Positions 26,501 to 36,244 are shown, numbered from the stretch's first letter. The stretch is 36,500 nucleotides of DNA from Parachlamydiaceae bacterium (GCA_013821265.1 JACDHD010000020.1:1-36500); one strand, 5' to 3'. The notes: generated by a model from the letters alone, not told the origin. Program-made: numbers and translations.

Positions 26501-29303
26501 GGACAGCTTCACCGGTAGGAGTCTCCATTTTAGCAATCTGTTCAGGTTTACCTGTCGCTACGATTTCGCCGCCACCATAGCCCCCTTCAGGACCTAGATC
26601 AATAATCCAGTCAGCTGTTTTGACGACATCCATGTTGTGTTCAATCACAAGAACTGAATTACCTCGGTCAACAAATGCTTGCAGAACTTCAAGAAGATGT
26701 TTGATGTCGTGAAAGTGCAATCCAGTTGTTGGCTCATCCAAGATGTACAACGTTTTCCCTGTGGCGGGTCGCACTAGCTCTTTGGCTAATTTAATGCGCT
26801 GCGCTTCGCCCCCAGACAATGTTGTGGATGATTGTCCTAGCTTGATATATTCCAAGCCCACTTTCTTCAATGTTTCCAGTTTATGTTTAATCGACGGGAT
26901 GTTGGCAAAAAATTCTAACGCTTGTCCAACCTCCATCTCTAAAACATCGTAAATGTTTTTGCCTTTGTAGAAGACGGAGAGTGTGTCGTGATCAAATCGC
27001 TTCGTTTTGCAAAGGGGGCAATCGATCCAAGCGGCTTCCATGAAGTCCATATCGATCTTGATAAGACCCATCCCTTCACACTGCGGGCAGGAACCCTCTT
27101 TTACATTAAAGCTAAAGCGACCCGGCTTATAGCCACGCGCTTTACTCTCAGGTAATTGGCAAAAGAGATCGCGGATTTCATCGAACAATTTGATGTAGGT
27201 GGCTGGATTAGACCGCGGATTTCTTCCAATAGGCGTTTGGTCAATGGCGATGACTTTATTCAAATTGTCCATGCCCAAAATCTGCTTATGGGCTCCGACA
27301 ATGTGATCACCACCATGCAAATGATTCGATAACGCAGGATGCAAGATGTCAGTGATGAGAGACGATTTGCCTGATCCTGAGACTCCTGTTACGGCTGTAA
27401 AAACTCCCAAAGGAAATTTAACAGAAACATTTTTGAGGTTGTGGTGTGTTGCGCCCTTGATTTCGATGCATTCGGGAGAAGGCTTGCGACGCTTTTTAGG
27501 AATTTCAATGACGCGATCACCGCGCAAGTAGGCGCCTGTAACCGATTGCTTGCTTGCTAAGAGGTCGGAGAGGTCACCAGAAACAACAACTTCCCCACCA
27601 CGTGATCCAGGACCAGGTCCAAAATCCACCACTTGATCCGCTTCCCAAATGGTCTCTTCGTCATGCTCAACAACAACCACGGTGTTTCCCATGTCGCGCA
27701 GGTGTTTCAATGTGCGAATGAGTTTTGTGTTGTCGCGTGGATGAAGTCCAATCGAAGGTTCATCTAGGATGTAAGTGATCCCAACAAGACCTCCGCCAAT
27801 CTGTGACGCTAAACGCACGCGCTGCGCTTCGCCCCCAGAAAGAGTCGGAGCTGTCCGATCGAGTGCCAAATAGTGCAGTCCTACTTCCAATAAAAATTGC
27901 AAACGCTGTCGAATCTCTTTTAACAGATCAGTCGCAATCAGCATTTCACTCTCATCTAAATGCAACGTCTCGAAAAAGTGTTGGCATTCGGCCACTGTCA
28001 TTGCGGTTAGTTCGTGAATGCGTTTTCCTTCCAATTGAGTTGCCGCTGGATACGGTTTCAGACGGCTTCCATGGCATTCAGGACAGATCTGCTCATGCAT
28101 AAGCTTTTGCATTTTAGATCGATAGCTATCACTCTTTGCTTCCGTAAAACGCGTATGTGCATCGTGCAAAACCCCGCGCCACATCACATTGTCAATCCAT
28201 GTGGCTCCTGTAATGGGGTGAGTGAAGTGCATGCGCGTCCACTTTTTCGTTGTCCCATACAAAAATACTTTTTTTGCTGGTTCCGACAGCTTTTTCCACG
28301 GAGTATCCACACTAAAGTTGTAGATACGCGCTAAGTTGTCGTAGATATTTCCGTAGCGCACAGTACTGTAGGAGCTAGCAACAGAGCAGCAATCTTGTGC
28401 GATGCTGAGATTGGGATCCAAAATCAAATCTAAATCAAATTCGGTACAAATGGCCAATCCATTACAGCGTGGACACATGCCAGAAGGGCTGTTAAAGGAA
28501 AAGTCGTGAGGTTCTAACGATATATAGGAAAGTCCAGATTTAACCGAGTATGCGTGCATCGAAAACAGCTGTTCTTCGTCAGTATCGACGTTAAGAACAC
28601 TGCAGACTCCATTGCCAACGCCAAGAGCTGTGGTGATCGATTCCGCTAAGCGCGACTGATTACCCGATTCGACAACGGTGCGATCGATGACCACATCGAC
28701 ATCATGACCAACATTTCCATCAAGTGTGATATCGTCGTTTAGATTTAAGATTTTTCCGTCGATGCGTGCTCGCGTAAACCCTTTGCGTAAAAGTTCCAAA
28801 AAATCTTCTTTGAATTCTGCTTTGCGCTCTTTGGCATAGGGAGCCAATATGATTAGCTTTGTGCCTTCAGGAAAATTTTGAACGACTTTGATGATGCGCT
28901 CGCGACTTTGTGGCGTGACCGCTTCACCACTGACAGGGCAGTGGGGGATTCCCACGCGGGCGTACAGGACGCGTAAGTGATCGTAGATTTCAGTGAGAGT
29001 ACCAACGGTGGAACGCGGATTGCGTCCAGCGGTTTTTTGTTCGATAGCGATGGTAGGGGAGATCCCTGTGGCGCTTTCTAGATCGGGTTTAGAGAGTTCG
29101 CCCATTTGGCGTCTGGCAAAGGTGGAAAGCGATTCGACATAGCGGCGCTGTCCTTCGACATAGAGGGTGTCGAAAGCTAAAGAGGATTTGCCAGAACCGG
29201 AGACGCCTGTCATGACAATGAGGTCGTTATTGCGCAGAGTGAGAGTGACAGATTTTAGGTTATGGACACAAACTTTTTTAAGAACGATATTGCGATCGCG
29301 CAT
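23559..29303 (-). CDS. uvrA: Double-length UvrA, excinuclease ABC subunit A
   Basis: The product has 1914 residues, about twice a normal UvrA (940-970). Two complete UvrA-like halves are joined, the second starting near residue 960. Four Walker A motifs are present: [15 protein letters not shown] (near 34), [15 protein letters not shown] (near 639), [15 protein letters not shown] (near 998) and [15 protein letters not shown] (near 1598), with four LSGGE(A/S)QR signatures and the usual Cys-X2-Cys zinc sites (CPRC, CPEC, CPQC, CPLC; CPEC, CPSC, CTTC, CEEC). Both halves look functional. Such tandem fused UvrA is a known chlamydial trait (Chlamydia trachomatis CT333, about 1786 residues). UvrA scans for damage and loads UvrB. 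No good ribosome site is seen before the ATG. Confidence 0.95.
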   Translation of the reverse strand: MRDRNIVLKKVCVHNLKSVTLTLRNNDLIVMTGVSGSGKSSLAFDTLYVEGQRRYVESLSTFARRQMGELSKPDLESATGISPTIAIEQKTAGRNPRSTVGTLTEIYDHLRVLYARVGIPHCPVSGEAVTPQSRERIIKVVQNFPEGTKLIILAPYAKERKAEFKEDFLELLRKGFTRARIDGKILNLNDDITLDGNVGHDVDVVIDRTVVESGNQSRLAESITTALGVGNGVCSVLNVDTDEEQLFSMHAYSVKSGLSYISLEPHDFSFNSPSGMCPRCNGLAICTEFDLDLILDPNLSIAQDCCSVASSYSTVRYGNIYDNLARIYNFSVDTPWKKLSEPAKKVFLYGTTKKWTRMHFTHPITGATWIDNVMWRGVLHDAHTRFTEAKSDSYRSKMQKLMHEQICPECHGSRLKPYPAATQLEGKRIHELTAMTVAECQHFFETLHLDESEMLIATDLLKEIRQRLQFLLEVGLHYLALDRTAPTLSGGEAQRVRLASQIGGGLVGITYILDEPSIGLHPRDNTKLIRTLKHLRDMGNTVVVVEHDEETIWEADQVVDFGPGPGSRGGEVVVSGDLSDLLASKQSVTGAYLRGDRVIEIPKKRRKPSPECIEIKGATHHNLKNVSVKFPLGVFTAVTGVSGSGKSSLITDILHPALSNHLHGGDHIVGAHKQILGMDNLNKVIAIDQTPIGRNPRSNPATYIKLFDEIRDLFCQLPESKARGYKPGRFSFNVKEGSCPQCEGMGLIKIDMDFMEAAWIDCPLCKTKRFDHDTLSVFYKGKNIYDVLEMEVGQALEFFANIPSIKHKLETLKKVGLEYIKLGQSSTTLSGGEAQRIKLAKELVRPATGKTLYILDEPTTGLHFHDIKHLLEVLQAFVDRGNSVLVIEHNMDVVKTADWIIDLGPEGGYGGGEIVATGKPEQIAKMETPTGEAVRGALFHDHKARVKQALAICETNRLLRKERDANAIHDITVVNAEQNNLKNLDVTIPREKLIVFTGPSGSGKTSLAFDTIYAEGQRRYIESLSPYARQFVKQMPKPRVGYVGGLSPAIAIEQKAHAGNPRSTVGTMTETYDYLRVLYARVGIPHSPETGEEIKAISKDHVVDRLLAYPEGERMQILAPIEMRKNDKFEEIVARLRRQGFLRIRLNGTYFDLDQEAAIEFDRKRKNELFLVIDRLKMTPSARHRVFEAVETAAEIGGNKLVVAFDKEDVFFNLAFAVESTGKSYPEITPHTFAFNTAEGMCPECQGLGYQYGANLVQNTEIMELSIIGLMRLLWQDKTTHGALSVMEEFLRAENIDLFVPMSMLPQKQLNLLMNGSGPDQWYRSLHGFNFRWVGINHVLAKAGKSAQGHIKELIIPLLNELECPSCNGARVNPLARNVTISGLGIHDVCRMPIDQGLAFLESIPLTTQDKKLLEEVRTQLLNRLRFLCNVGLQYLALDRRAPTLSGGESQRIRLARQLGNGLTGVLYVLDEPTIGLHPRDNDRLNQALKQLKDLGNTLLLVEHDPLTIETADYILDFGPQAGTHGGHITAQGTLTQIKRDPNSLTGAYLSGRQTIPLPEKRRPLDKGMIEIKNAHLHNLKNIDVSIPVSAITCLTGVSGSGKSTLMNQVLAPAAAQGLLRLDEVEIDDTVVSGIDHFDRIISIDQNPIGHTVRSDVCTYVDVLTRLRELFSSLPVARMRGLQPKHFSYNHRKGMCTTCWGLGYRRIYMHFLPPVKIVCEECKGLRLNPVSLEVTYAGKNLGQYLDSTVDEVRRVFENHPRIVRILDTLISVGLGYLKLGQEMASLSGGEAQRIKLSRELAKRSSGKTLYLLDEPTTGLHSDDIKKLLGVLHRLVDKGNTMIIIEHNMDVIANADYIVDLGPEAGEKGGNLVCAGIPEEILDDQASWTAKYLREQKFAALKPIKKVKSKKSKIK

Positions 29304-29379
29304 CTTTGGGGTATCCTAATAAAAATCAGGCAAGAGTATACCAGAGCCCAGCTTTTTGTTACCCAAAATATTCTGCTAT

Positions 29380-30183
29380 TTATTGAGATTTTGATTCCGT
29401 CGATGATGCTTCTGGTTTTCGTAGCTGTACCAATGCAAAGTACAACTCATCAGAAATTTGTACATCACCAAGTTCCAAATCAGGTTTTAAGCTGTTGAAA
29501 TCATGTATTAAGCTGTTGAACAAATTTTGAAGGCATACTTTTTCAAAAGGCGTACCCTTACAAACATGGTTATTTCTTAGTTTAGGCTTTATCGCATCCA
29601 GAATAGCTTTTTGCTGAGTCGCATTTAATTGTGCCTCTTGAAGATGTGTTAGCGGATTGAAAGCTTCTTCTTTGGATACAAGAACCTCTTCACAAGATAA
29701 TTTGTCATTCATTTTTTGAAACCTAAGAACGTATTCTCGTATGATTTGCTCTTGTACAGAAGAGACTTCATCAATCTGTATCGCATTTCTTAAAACTTGA
29801 AATTGCTGTTCGTAACTTAAAGAATTTTTTCTTTTTTCCGGAAGAACGAGTGGTGTTCTTTCAACTCGCACAACATCCTGTTCTTGACTAGGCTTAGACT
29901 GTGCTTGCTGTTGTTGAAGTCCTGATCCATGAATAGGAAGTCTATGGCTTGCTAAGTGAGCGATGCGATTTGCAGCGCGATGATACATCATCACTCCAGG
30001 TATAATTCCAGCTGCAATAAAACAGCAACCTGCTAAATAAAGTTTAGCGGAAAATAACGCCAAGCCGACCACTGTGATAACAGCTAAAACCGCTGGTAAA
30101 AGCAATTTCATTGGGTCTATTGTTTCAGTTTCAGTCAACCGAACATGAGTAGCATTACCTGATCTGACTGAAGGAGTTTCCAT
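29380..30183 (-). CDS. Inclusion-membrane (Inc)-like protein with bilobed hydrophobic hairpin
   Basis: The product has 267 residues from ATG 30183, preferred over 30225 because AGGA lies at normal spacing before it. There is no cleavable signal. Residues 26-45 and 49-66 form two membrane helices joined by a tight loop around SAKL (LLLPAVLAVITVVGLALF, then LYLAGCCFIAAGIIPGVM). This close pair is the accepted hallmark of chlamydial Inc proteins, which are type III secreted into the vacuole membrane and face the host cytosol. The remaining 200 residues are polar, helical and Gln/Glu/Lys-rich (SYEQQFQVLRNAIQ). It lies 76 nt upstream of uvrA, on the same strand. Inc is a prediction by topology. 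Confidence 0.8.
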   Translation of the reverse strand: METPSVRSGNATHVRLTETETIDPMKLLLPAVLAVITVVGLALFSAKLYLAGCCFIAAGIIPGVMMYHRAANRIAHLASHRLPIHGSGLQQQQAQSKPSQEQDVVRVERTPLVLPEKRKNSLSYEQQFQVLRNAIQIDEVSSVQEQIIREYVLRFQKMNDKLSCEEVLVSKEEAFNPLTHLQEAQLNATQQKAILDAIKPKLRNNHVCKGTPFEKVCLQNLFNSLIHDFNSLKPDLELGDVQISDELYFALVQLRKPEASSTESKSQ

Positions 30184-30223
30184 TGTAATTCCTGTTTTTA
30201 AATTAAAAGATAAATAATAAATC

Positions 30224-30253
30224 ATTATAATATTAATGCAACTTTAATTACAA
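30224..30253 (-). promoter_or_regulatory. Sigma-70-type promoter of the Inc-like gene
   Basis: On the minus strand TTGTAA (30248-30253), an 18-nt spacer and TATAAT (30224-30229). The -10 is perfect; the -35 is moderate. The leader to the ATG at 30183 would be about 35 nt. Confidence 0.55.
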
Positions 30254-30300
30254 TAGAACTTAAAAAGGACGAAAAGGACAAAAACGACGTAAGGGACATT

Positions 30301-30435
30301 TCCTCTCCTTTTTTGGAGTGGGGTGGCTTGCCACCGCTATCATCGGCTTGCCGATGTCACAACTAACTGGGAAGGGGTCGTAAAACCGCCCCTATGAAAG
30401 CAGTGGCAAGCCACAGCACTCCAAAAAGGAGGGAA
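30301..30435. repeat. Repeat family A modular hairpin, diverged full copy
   Basis: Starts TCCTCTCCTTTTTTGGAGTG and ends CACTCCAAAAAGGAGGGA, so the outer arms pair. Hairpins inside: GGTGG-CTTG-CCACC, CATCGG-CTTG-CCGATG, a decayed GGGGTCG...CCGCCCC, and GTGG-CAAG-CCAC. The order and stems match the copy at 14234-14379 with changes in loops and stems. Confidence 0.85.
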
Positions 30436-30567
30436 ACTGTAATTTCGGTGGTAAAAACTACCTTTCTACAATATTTCTTTCACAAAGTTAGGCGGGCGTG
30501 GTACTATGCCAAAACGTTTCACTTTAAAGCAAAAAGAATTTTAACACCTTCAAACTAAACAACAACC

Positions 30568-31371
30568 ATGACTGAATCATCACAAAAAAAATCCACTCTC
30601 GTAATGAAATTCGGCGGAGCCGCTGTGGCTACTCCTGAGCACTTTTCACGCATTGCAGACATCATCATCGATCGCAGGAGCGAGTATTCACGCGTCGTCA
30701 TCGTCGTAAGCGCCATGGGCAACACCACAGATCAATTAATCGCCCTTGCCAAACAGGTAAACCCAGATCCCCCACGCCGCGAATATGACATGCTTGTCAC
30801 CGTAGGTGAACGCATCAGCATCGCATTACTTGCTATGGCATTGGCAGCAAAAAGTCACGAAGCAATTAGCTTCACAGGAAGCCAGTCGGGCATTATAACG
30901 TGCACACGCCACTCTGATGCTCGCATTGTCGATGTGCGACCCCACCGCATCTTATCAGTTCTTGATTCTGGAAAAATTGTCATTGTAGCCGGTTTTCAGG
31001 GCGTTAGTCGCGTAGGAGAGATCACGACACTAGGTCGTGGAGGCTCTGACACAACTGCAGTTGCATTGGGAGTTGCTTTAGGTGCCTCTCGCGTAGAATT
31101 TTTCAAGGATGTTCCTGGAGTCTTTAGCGAAGATCCAAAGAAGAATTCTGCAGCCTCCTTGTATACCCATCTCAGCCACACTCAGGCACTAGAAATTGTG
31201 TTGCGTGGAGCAAAAGTATTGCATTCACGCTGCATTGAGTTGGCACAAAAAAACAATCTTATGCTACACGTTAGAACGTTCCAAACAACAGAACCTGGTC
31301 AACAGGGGACTGTGATTGGCGAAGAAAAACGCGTGTTAGCTGATCCCTTACTATACGAAGAAGAGTGTTAG
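30568..31371 (+). CDS. Aspartokinase catalytic domain, without ACT domains
   Basis: Aspartate kinase phosphorylates aspartate, entering the lysine/diaminopimelate and threonine/methionine pathways. The product has 267 residues. Family signatures: KFGGAAV at 14-20 (KFGGTSV family), LVTVGERIS at 76-84 with Glu81, GRGGSDTTAVAL at 156-167, and FFKDVPGVFSEDPK at 178-191. Full-length enzymes are 400-460 residues with two C-terminal regulatory ACT domains. Here the protein stops after the kinase fold, so allosteric feedback by lysine or threonine would be lost. The next gene begins 3 nt later and could supply a regulatory function, but it has no visible ACT domain. A related amino-acid kinase of other specificity cannot be excluded. 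Confidence 0.85.
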   Translation: MTESSQKKSTLVMKFGGAAVATPEHFSRIADIIIDRRSEYSRVVIVVSAMGNTTDQLIALAKQVNPDPPRREYDMLVTVGERISIALLAMALAAKSHEAISFTGSQSGIITCTRHSDARIVDVRPHRILSVLDSGKIVIVAGFQGVSRVGEITTLGRGGSDTTAVALGVALGASRVEFFKDVPGVFSEDPKKNSAASLYTHLSHTQALEIVLRGAKVLHSRCIELAQKNNLMLHVRTFQTTEPGQQGTVIGEEKRVLADPLLYEEEC

Positions 31372-31374
31372 GTC

Positions 31375-33369
31375 ATGCAAAAACAGGATGATGAATTTTT
31401 TGACATCGCTCCTTTATTTGAAACTTCAAACGAAGAGCATAGTTCAACTTTTTATCGCGAAACGATTCGCAACATCCTAAAACGCATTCTACCAGTAAAC
31501 GTCTTGCCTAAAGGTGAGGATCCAGATCACACAGCAGAGCAGCGCAAAGAGTTCTTTGCTCTGCTCCCACACTTTTTCTCTACGAAGATTGAGCACGCTC
31601 CCTCCGTGATGTCCTTCTGTATGTTATCCAAATTGCGCCCCAATGCGTTTCGTTTCTTCTTCGATATGATTAGCAACTGGCTAGTACCTGGTAAACGATT
31701 AAACATTTTGCAGTTCTATGCAGTGGACTTCCGTTTTCCAGCATTTGGAGAGGACATTTTTACTTTATGTGAAGTGCGCTTGTACATTGAAACGGCAAAG
31801 GAATTAGAAATCCTTGAGCGTAATTTACCCATTTTGGATACAGAATTGCGGTTAGGAATGCGTTCTAGCTACTATGCACGTAGGATCATGGAAGTTAAAG
31901 GATTGACTGCTGATGTTAAAACAGCAACGATCCAAGAGTACATTGTAAGCCTTATTTCTAGATTCCCAAAGGCATTCGACCACGATCTGTTAACAGAGAT
32001 GCAGCTTGTTTTGGTGATGTGCCGTGAAGATTTTAAAGCGATCCGCGAATCGCGTCATCTCAGTCGCATCATCAGCGTACATTATCTCTTCCGCAAGGAG
32101 TTGCGCAAAGCTGTAAAAGAGCATGCTGATAGACGACACTTAAACTTGAAAATTTTCCGATCATCCCTTCACCTTTCCAATCACCTTAAACCTGTCTTAG
32201 GGATGCTTGTAGGAGTCAATTTCCTACGCGCTAATGAAACATTTGAAGAGCGACACCTCATCGGTTCCATTCAAAATTATATTCCTTCTGCAAAAGTGGT
32301 GGAGAATTCCTTTTTTTCCAATCGTAGAGGCAATGAAGAGATCTGTACACTCTACCTAGAATTAGAAAAGGAAGATGGCGAACGCTTTAGCACTCAAGAA
32401 ATCCGGCTGCTGCAGCAAGAACTGCCTTCTGACCTAAAAGACCGCATTGAACATTTGATGCATCCGATCTTCATGCCGCGCAATGAGGAAGAGATCATGC
32501 GCAATATACTCAGCTTGAGCAATCAGATTAAATACCTTCACGACCTACCTCAGGTGATCATTTCTTTTGACAAGCAAACAAATAGCGAGTTGGTATTTAA
32601 TGTCATTTTGGTACGCATCTGCAAACCAACGATGAACTCCATTCAAGAGAAATTCAAGGCCACGCCTTCTTCGCTGATCTATGTACATGATCGATCAAAA
32701 GTCGTTGGCTACCTGCGGAAAACCTATCCTAAGGAAGCGACAGTCTTTGGTGTAAAGTTACAGAAAAATCAATTTTTGCGCCGAGACCATTCCATCGACC
32801 TCAATAAAGCGCGTCAAACGGTTATAGCAGAACTCACACATGTTGTTGGCGAAGTGCGCGACTTCAATGGAGGCATGATCTCCAAGCAGCACGAGTTGCT
32901 TTGTGCCGTGCGGGGACAACTCAATGGATTTAAGTATAATGAACTGATGCTAGAGAATTTCTTCTACTCATTGACTCCAGATGTGATGCGGACAGTGTTG
33001 GATCCAACACTTCTTACAACCCTTTTTAACCTGCTTCTAGAATCGCTCGACAACTCTTTGTTAAGGGGTGAAAAGCATTCTTTAAGAATACGTTTCGGGG
33101 CAAGTTGTGTCTTTGCAATGATTAAAGCAGAGGATCGTTCAATTAAGGAACACTTAGCAAAAGCGTTACATCGTTTTGACTATCAAGGAGGCCATATGGC
33201 GTCTTCTTTCGTGCTTGTCTACGACGTTGCCTATTTAGGTTATATCTACTTGAGCGATGTGCGCAGAAACCAAGAGGCGTTCTATGAATTTTTGCAGGCG
33301 AATCTCAGTTTGCTGACGCCGATACCCTCCTGCAGTTTCTACCAAAGCCTACTAATCGATAAAGACTAA
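31375..33369 (+). CDS. Large unknown protein coupled to the aspartokinase gene
   Basis: The product has 664 residues with no domain I recognise. It has no signal peptide and no membrane helix. Composition is even and codon use resembles the neighbours, suggesting a folded cytoplasmic protein. Noticeable parts are an Arg/His-rich central stretch (HRKELRKAVK-type around 240-275), FDKQTNSELVFNVILVRI near 400, and a compact region with VIAELTHVVGEVRDFNGGMI at about 485-504. The ATG at 31375 is 3 nt after the aspartokinase stop, so cotranscription is near certain. I do not know any family with this layout. It may be chlamydia-specific. Function unknown. Confidence 0.8.
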   Translation: MQKQDDEFFDIAPLFETSNEEHSSTFYRETIRNILKRILPVNVLPKGEDPDHTAEQRKEFFALLPHFFSTKIEHAPSVMSFCMLSKLRPNAFRFFFDMISNWLVPGKRLNILQFYAVDFRFPAFGEDIFTLCEVRLYIETAKELEILERNLPILDTELRLGMRSSYYARRIMEVKGLTADVKTATIQEYIVSLISRFPKAFDHDLLTEMQLVLVMCREDFKAIRESRHLSRIISVHYLFRKELRKAVKEHADRRHLNLKIFRSSLHLSNHLKPVLGMLVGVNFLRANETFEERHLIGSIQNYIPSAKVVENSFFSNRRGNEEICTLYLELEKEDGERFSTQEIRLLQQELPSDLKDRIEHLMHPIFMPRNEEEIMRNILSLSNQIKYLHDLPQVIISFDKQTNSELVFNVILVRICKPTMNSIQEKFKATPSSLIYVHDRSKVVGYLRKTYPKEATVFGVKLQKNQFLRRDHSIDLNKARQTVIAELTHVVGEVRDFNGGMISKQHELLCAVRGQLNGFKYNELMLENFFYSLTPDVMRTVLDPTLLTTLFNLLLESLDNSLLRGEKHSLRIRFGASCVFAMIKAEDRSIKEHLAKALHRFDYQGGHMASSFVLVYDVAYLGYIYLSDVRRNQEAFYEFLQANLSLLTPIPSCSFYQSLLIDKD

Positions 33370-33411
33370 AGCCTCAAACTCAGATCTTACTAAAATGAAA
33401 AAGAGGTGAGG

Positions 33412-33585
33412 TTTCTGAATGGAATACATGTCCTCTGTGCTCTCTGTGGACTCTGTGGTAGTCTAATTCATGTAGTGGATGAAATTGAGGGCTAGTCTAA
33501 AACACTCCATTCAAGTGCTTGCTCTATATGACTACCACAGAGCCCACAGAGAGCACAGAGAGGATGTTATCCATTTCTGTACTCT
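33412..33585. repeat. Inverted repeat with CACAGAG-rich arms (short family C variant)
   Basis: Left arm CCTCTGTGCTCTCTGTGGAC and following (33432-33463) pairs with the stretch ending CACAGAGAGCACAGAGAGG (33530-33564). Flanks extend the match to about 33412 and 33585. The interior is only about 65 bp and lacks the conserved centre of family C copies 1 and 2. It lies between the convergent 664-residue gene and brnQ-type gene. Confidence 0.8.
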
Positions 33586-33623
33586 CGGTAACTTTCTTTG
33601 GACTCATGTAAATTGCCTCTTTA

Positions 33624-34790
33624 TTAGAGGAAGTAGTAACCGATGGCAGACAGGATAAATGTACCAAAAACTGGCACCTTAACTGGCTGAAAGTGGTACA
33701 ACTTATGCGCAATATTCACAATACTTAACACAATCAAAGCTGGATAGCAGATTTGCAAAATTGGCTGCAAGAACGCTGCAATCCCTGTGAAATGCAATGT
33801 CGACACAAAGAATGAGACAATCAATGTGATCACTAGCGAGATCTCGTAGTTCAATTTGTTAGCTGTCAAATCCTTGTGAACAAATTCAGCAAATACAGCT
33901 GATAACGCAATTGCCGTAGTTAAACATGCCATCGACACTGCAATGCATGCGACAACACCCGCATAGGGTCCCAAAACAATATTTGCAACTGTACCAGCTA
34001 ATTCGTCTTTTGGCACATGTGCTAACGCTTCACTATTAAATGCTGCAACATAGCTAAAGCCCATGTAGGACAGAGCTAATAGGAAAGCTCCAATTCCACT
34101 TGCTTTCAGAGCTAACCAAATAACGCGACGGTAGTTCTTCGGATTTTTCGTATCGATGTTGCGCTCCAAGCAAGCTAAAACAACGTATGAGAAGAAGAAA
34201 GCACCTAAGAGATCCATTGTCTGGTATCCCTCTGTCAATCCCTTCCAGAATATTGCAAATGAACTATGGTCAGCGTGTGGTGCAGCTGGCGAAGTGATAA
34301 TTCCTTTCACGATAATAATTGCTAAAGAACCGATCAAAATTGGAGTCAACACGTATCCCAAAATGTCCAAAATCTTCCCAGGACGTATTGTCAGCAATAA
34401 AATGATTAAGCACGACAAGATGCTAAACACTGGCAATGAGAGGTCTGGCGAGTAGATTTTTAGGGTTGCAAATGAGAGCGTAATGCAACGAGGAATCGCT
34501 CCAAATGGTCCAATTAACCCCATGATGGCTGCAGAGACCAGGAAGCCAGGAACAACGCCGATGCGCTCAAAAAAGTGTTTGTAATTTCCGTTGAAAAGCG
34601 TCATCGCAATCAATCCAAGAAAGGGCACTCCCACAGCGGAGATAAGCAAGCCTAAAATAGCATAAAGATTCTGATCCTGAGCATACTGACCGAGGGCTAA
34701 AGGGAAAACGACGTTACCGGCTCCAAAAAACATGGAGAACATCGCCAAGCCAGTGGCTATTGTATTTGATTTTTGTGTTTGCTGTTCCAT
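33624..34790 (-). CDS. brnQ: Branched-chain amino acid transporter, BrnQ/LIVCS family
   Basis: The 388-residue inner-membrane protein has about 12 hydrophobic segments. The N-terminus has the family signature GLAMFSMFFGAGNVVFPLAL, followed by GPFGAIPRCITLSF. LIVCS members carry leucine, isoleucine and valine with Na+ or H+. Chlamydia encodes a BrnQ homologue, and host amino-acid uptake suits an obligate intracellular lifestyle. GGAGGAT precedes the ATG at 34790. The gene stands alone, with repeats on both sides. It is somewhat shorter than the 430-440 residues common in BrnQ. Confidence 0.9.
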   Translation of the reverse strand: MEQQTQKSNTIATGLAMFSMFFGAGNVVFPLALGQYAQDQNLYAILGLLISAVGVPFLGLIAMTLFNGNYKHFFERIGVVPGFLVSAAIMGLIGPFGAIPRCITLSFATLKIYSPDLSLPVFSILSCLIILLLTIRPGKILDILGYVLTPILIGSLAIIIVKGIITSPAAPHADHSSFAIFWKGLTEGYQTMDLLGAFFFSYVVLACLERNIDTKNPKNYRRVIWLALKASGIGAFLLALSYMGFSYVAAFNSEALAHVPKDELAGTVANIVLGPYAGVVACIAVSMACLTTAIALSAVFAEFVHKDLTANKLNYEISLVITLIVSFFVSTLHFTGIAAFLQPILQICYPALIVLSIVNIAHKLYHFQPVKVPVFGTFILSAIGYYFL

Positions 34791-35372
34791 TATCCTCCGG
34801 AATCTTTATGCAAAAAAATTAATGATTGTGAGAAAGCATAACAAATCCTGCGGTAAATAGGCAACGTTAGTTTTGTGGTGGGATAACATGTTCTATTTCA
34901 CAAAGAAGAATAACAGGATGGGCAGGATCGCCTTCGGCTGCAAGATAAGCAAGATGGGTATTTATATGGTTTTAGACAGGAAGGTCTAGCATCAAAAACA
35001 ATCTTCCTCTCTTTGCGCTTGCGTCTTTTGCGATCTTTGCGTTGAAAATATTGTTTTTGAATGGTGGTTGAGTAGGTTTTAGCGTTCTGTGAATTTGTTT
35101 CAACGCAAAGACGCAAAGGCGCAAAGAAGGGCTTAATTCACTAGTTTTCAGGACTTGCTGGAAACTGTTTCCTTGCGCATCCAAATGGTTGTATCACCAT
35201 TTCTGGTGCCACTTATATCTGATCTTCCAGGTAAGAAATAGAAGGCAAATTCGTTATAAAATTAATTAAAGATACTATAATAGCTATTTAATTAATATTC
35301 AATGTTTTTTTGAAATCATGTGTCTAGAAGATAAATCGACTATTTGGTAAGCTAGTTGCAATAATTTACAAA
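34791..35372. other. 582-bp intergenic region between divergent genes, with a family D element
   Basis: The region lies between brnQ (minus) and the 276-residue gene (plus). It contains the family D element at 34903-35130 and about 240 bp of A/T-rich DNA before the plus-strand ATG, including a TATAAT-like sequence near 35275-35280 without a good -35. No gene supported. Confidence 0.6.
34903..35130. repeat. Inverted-repeat element, family D, copy 2
   Basis: Left part AATAACAGGATGGGCAGGAT and CGCCTTCGGCTGC (34906-34938), followed by arms TTTGCGCTTGCGTCTTTTGC (35012 on) and TCAACGCAAAGACGCAAAGG (35100 on). It resembles copy 1 (18069-18410). The outer right AACAGGAT arm of copy 1 is missing here. 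Confidence 0.78.
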
Positions 35373-36203
35373 ATGGTCGATATGATTGAGTTTATTGAAA
35401 AGCAGCTTTATCATTTAGCAACAGTTAGTGCCAAACCTGAATATCCAATCACCACCCTGGTGATGGATAATGGAAAGCTACTGTGTGTCGAAATCGCGTT
35501 GTTAGCTAAATCGATCCTACTTCATATCATTCAACTTCCAACAAAACCTTTTGCTTGGGGTGCTAAAAAACTTTTTGGGAGCAACTGTTGTATCGAATTT
35601 TATAAAAAGTATCCTGACCACTTAGGAGTTGAAGGGCAGAAAATCCTTATGTTAGCAGGTGGTATCTTGGTTACTCTATTCATTGGAACGTTCGATCCGG
35701 CAACTAACCTTGACTATTGGATTCAGATGGAACTCATCAAGGATAAAAGACCTCGACAGCTAAGTCCTGAAGAACAGTTCCAACTAGACTTGGACAATGC
35801 TATAGAAGCTACTAGACCGAAGGAAGTAGGTTCAACAGGCTTAGGTTTAACATCGGAATACGACTCCAAACGTCAGGCGGAAGAAGATGCGAGACGAGTA
35901 GGACAAGTAGGACAAGTTAGTCAACGGGAGCCAATTGAATCTGAGAAATACACCTGCGGAAGCTTCTACGGGGAAGCAGACGAATCTGTTTCAGGTAGAG
36001 CTGTAGATAGGAAAGTTCCACCAGAAAAGTCTGCCAAAGAAGAATTCCTAACACCGAAAAACGGATTTTTTGAATTTAGCGAAGACAGCGACAATATTAG
36101 CAGGCAGTATCAACAGTATGCTCATGTTTCTGTCGCTCATTTTGAGGTTATTCAAGCCGCTAAAGCAAAAGCCGAAAAAGACAGATTAAACTCTGAAACA
36201 TAA
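35373..36203 (+). CDS. Unknown protein with one central membrane segment
   Basis: The product has 276 residues with no recognised domain. A moderately hydrophobic stretch lies at about 36-55 and one clear helix at about 90-110 (KILMLAGGILVTLFIGTF). The region after 125 is polar, acidic and probably disordered (SPEEQFQLDLDNAIEATRPK, many Glu/Lys/Arg), with a short RRVGQVGQVSQ repeat. No signal peptide and no obvious ribosome site are present, so the start at 35373 (or ATG at 35382) is uncertain. It stands alone. It might be secreted, since chlamydial effectors often look like this, but there is no direct evidence. Confidence 0.65.
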   Translation: MVDMIEFIEKQLYHLATVSAKPEYPITTLVMDNGKLLCVEIALLAKSILLHIIQLPTKPFAWGAKKLFGSNCCIEFYKKYPDHLGVEGQKILMLAGGILVTLFIGTFDPATNLDYWIQMELIKDKRPRQLSPEEQFQLDLDNAIEATRPKEVGSTGLGLTSEYDSKRQAEEDARRVGQVGQVSQREPIESEKYTCGSFYGEADESVSGRAVDRKVPPEKSAKEEFLTPKNGFFEFSEDSDNISRQYQQYAHVSVAHFEVIQAAKAKAEKDRLNSET

Positions 36204-36221
36204 AACGAATAACACCCCTCC

Positions 36222-36244
36222 TGTTTGGAGTGCGGTGGCTTGCC
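36222..36244. repeat. Repeat family A, truncated copy
   Basis: Only TTTGGAGTGCGGTGGCTTGCC is left, cut exactly inside the first hairpin after its loop. Sequence then changes to CTTACAGTTGGACACATC, unrelated to the family, leading into the transposase remnant. The element was disrupted at this point. Confidence 0.75.

Larger units (their letters stand above)
30184..30567. other. Divergent intergenic region between the Inc-like and aspartokinase genes
   Basis: The gap holds the minus-strand promoter (30224-30253), a family A hairpin element (30301-30435) and about 130 bp of unremarkable sequence before the ATG at 30568. The element therefore sits between divergent genes, where a terminator role is not needed. 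No clear plus-strand promoter was found. Confidence 0.6.
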
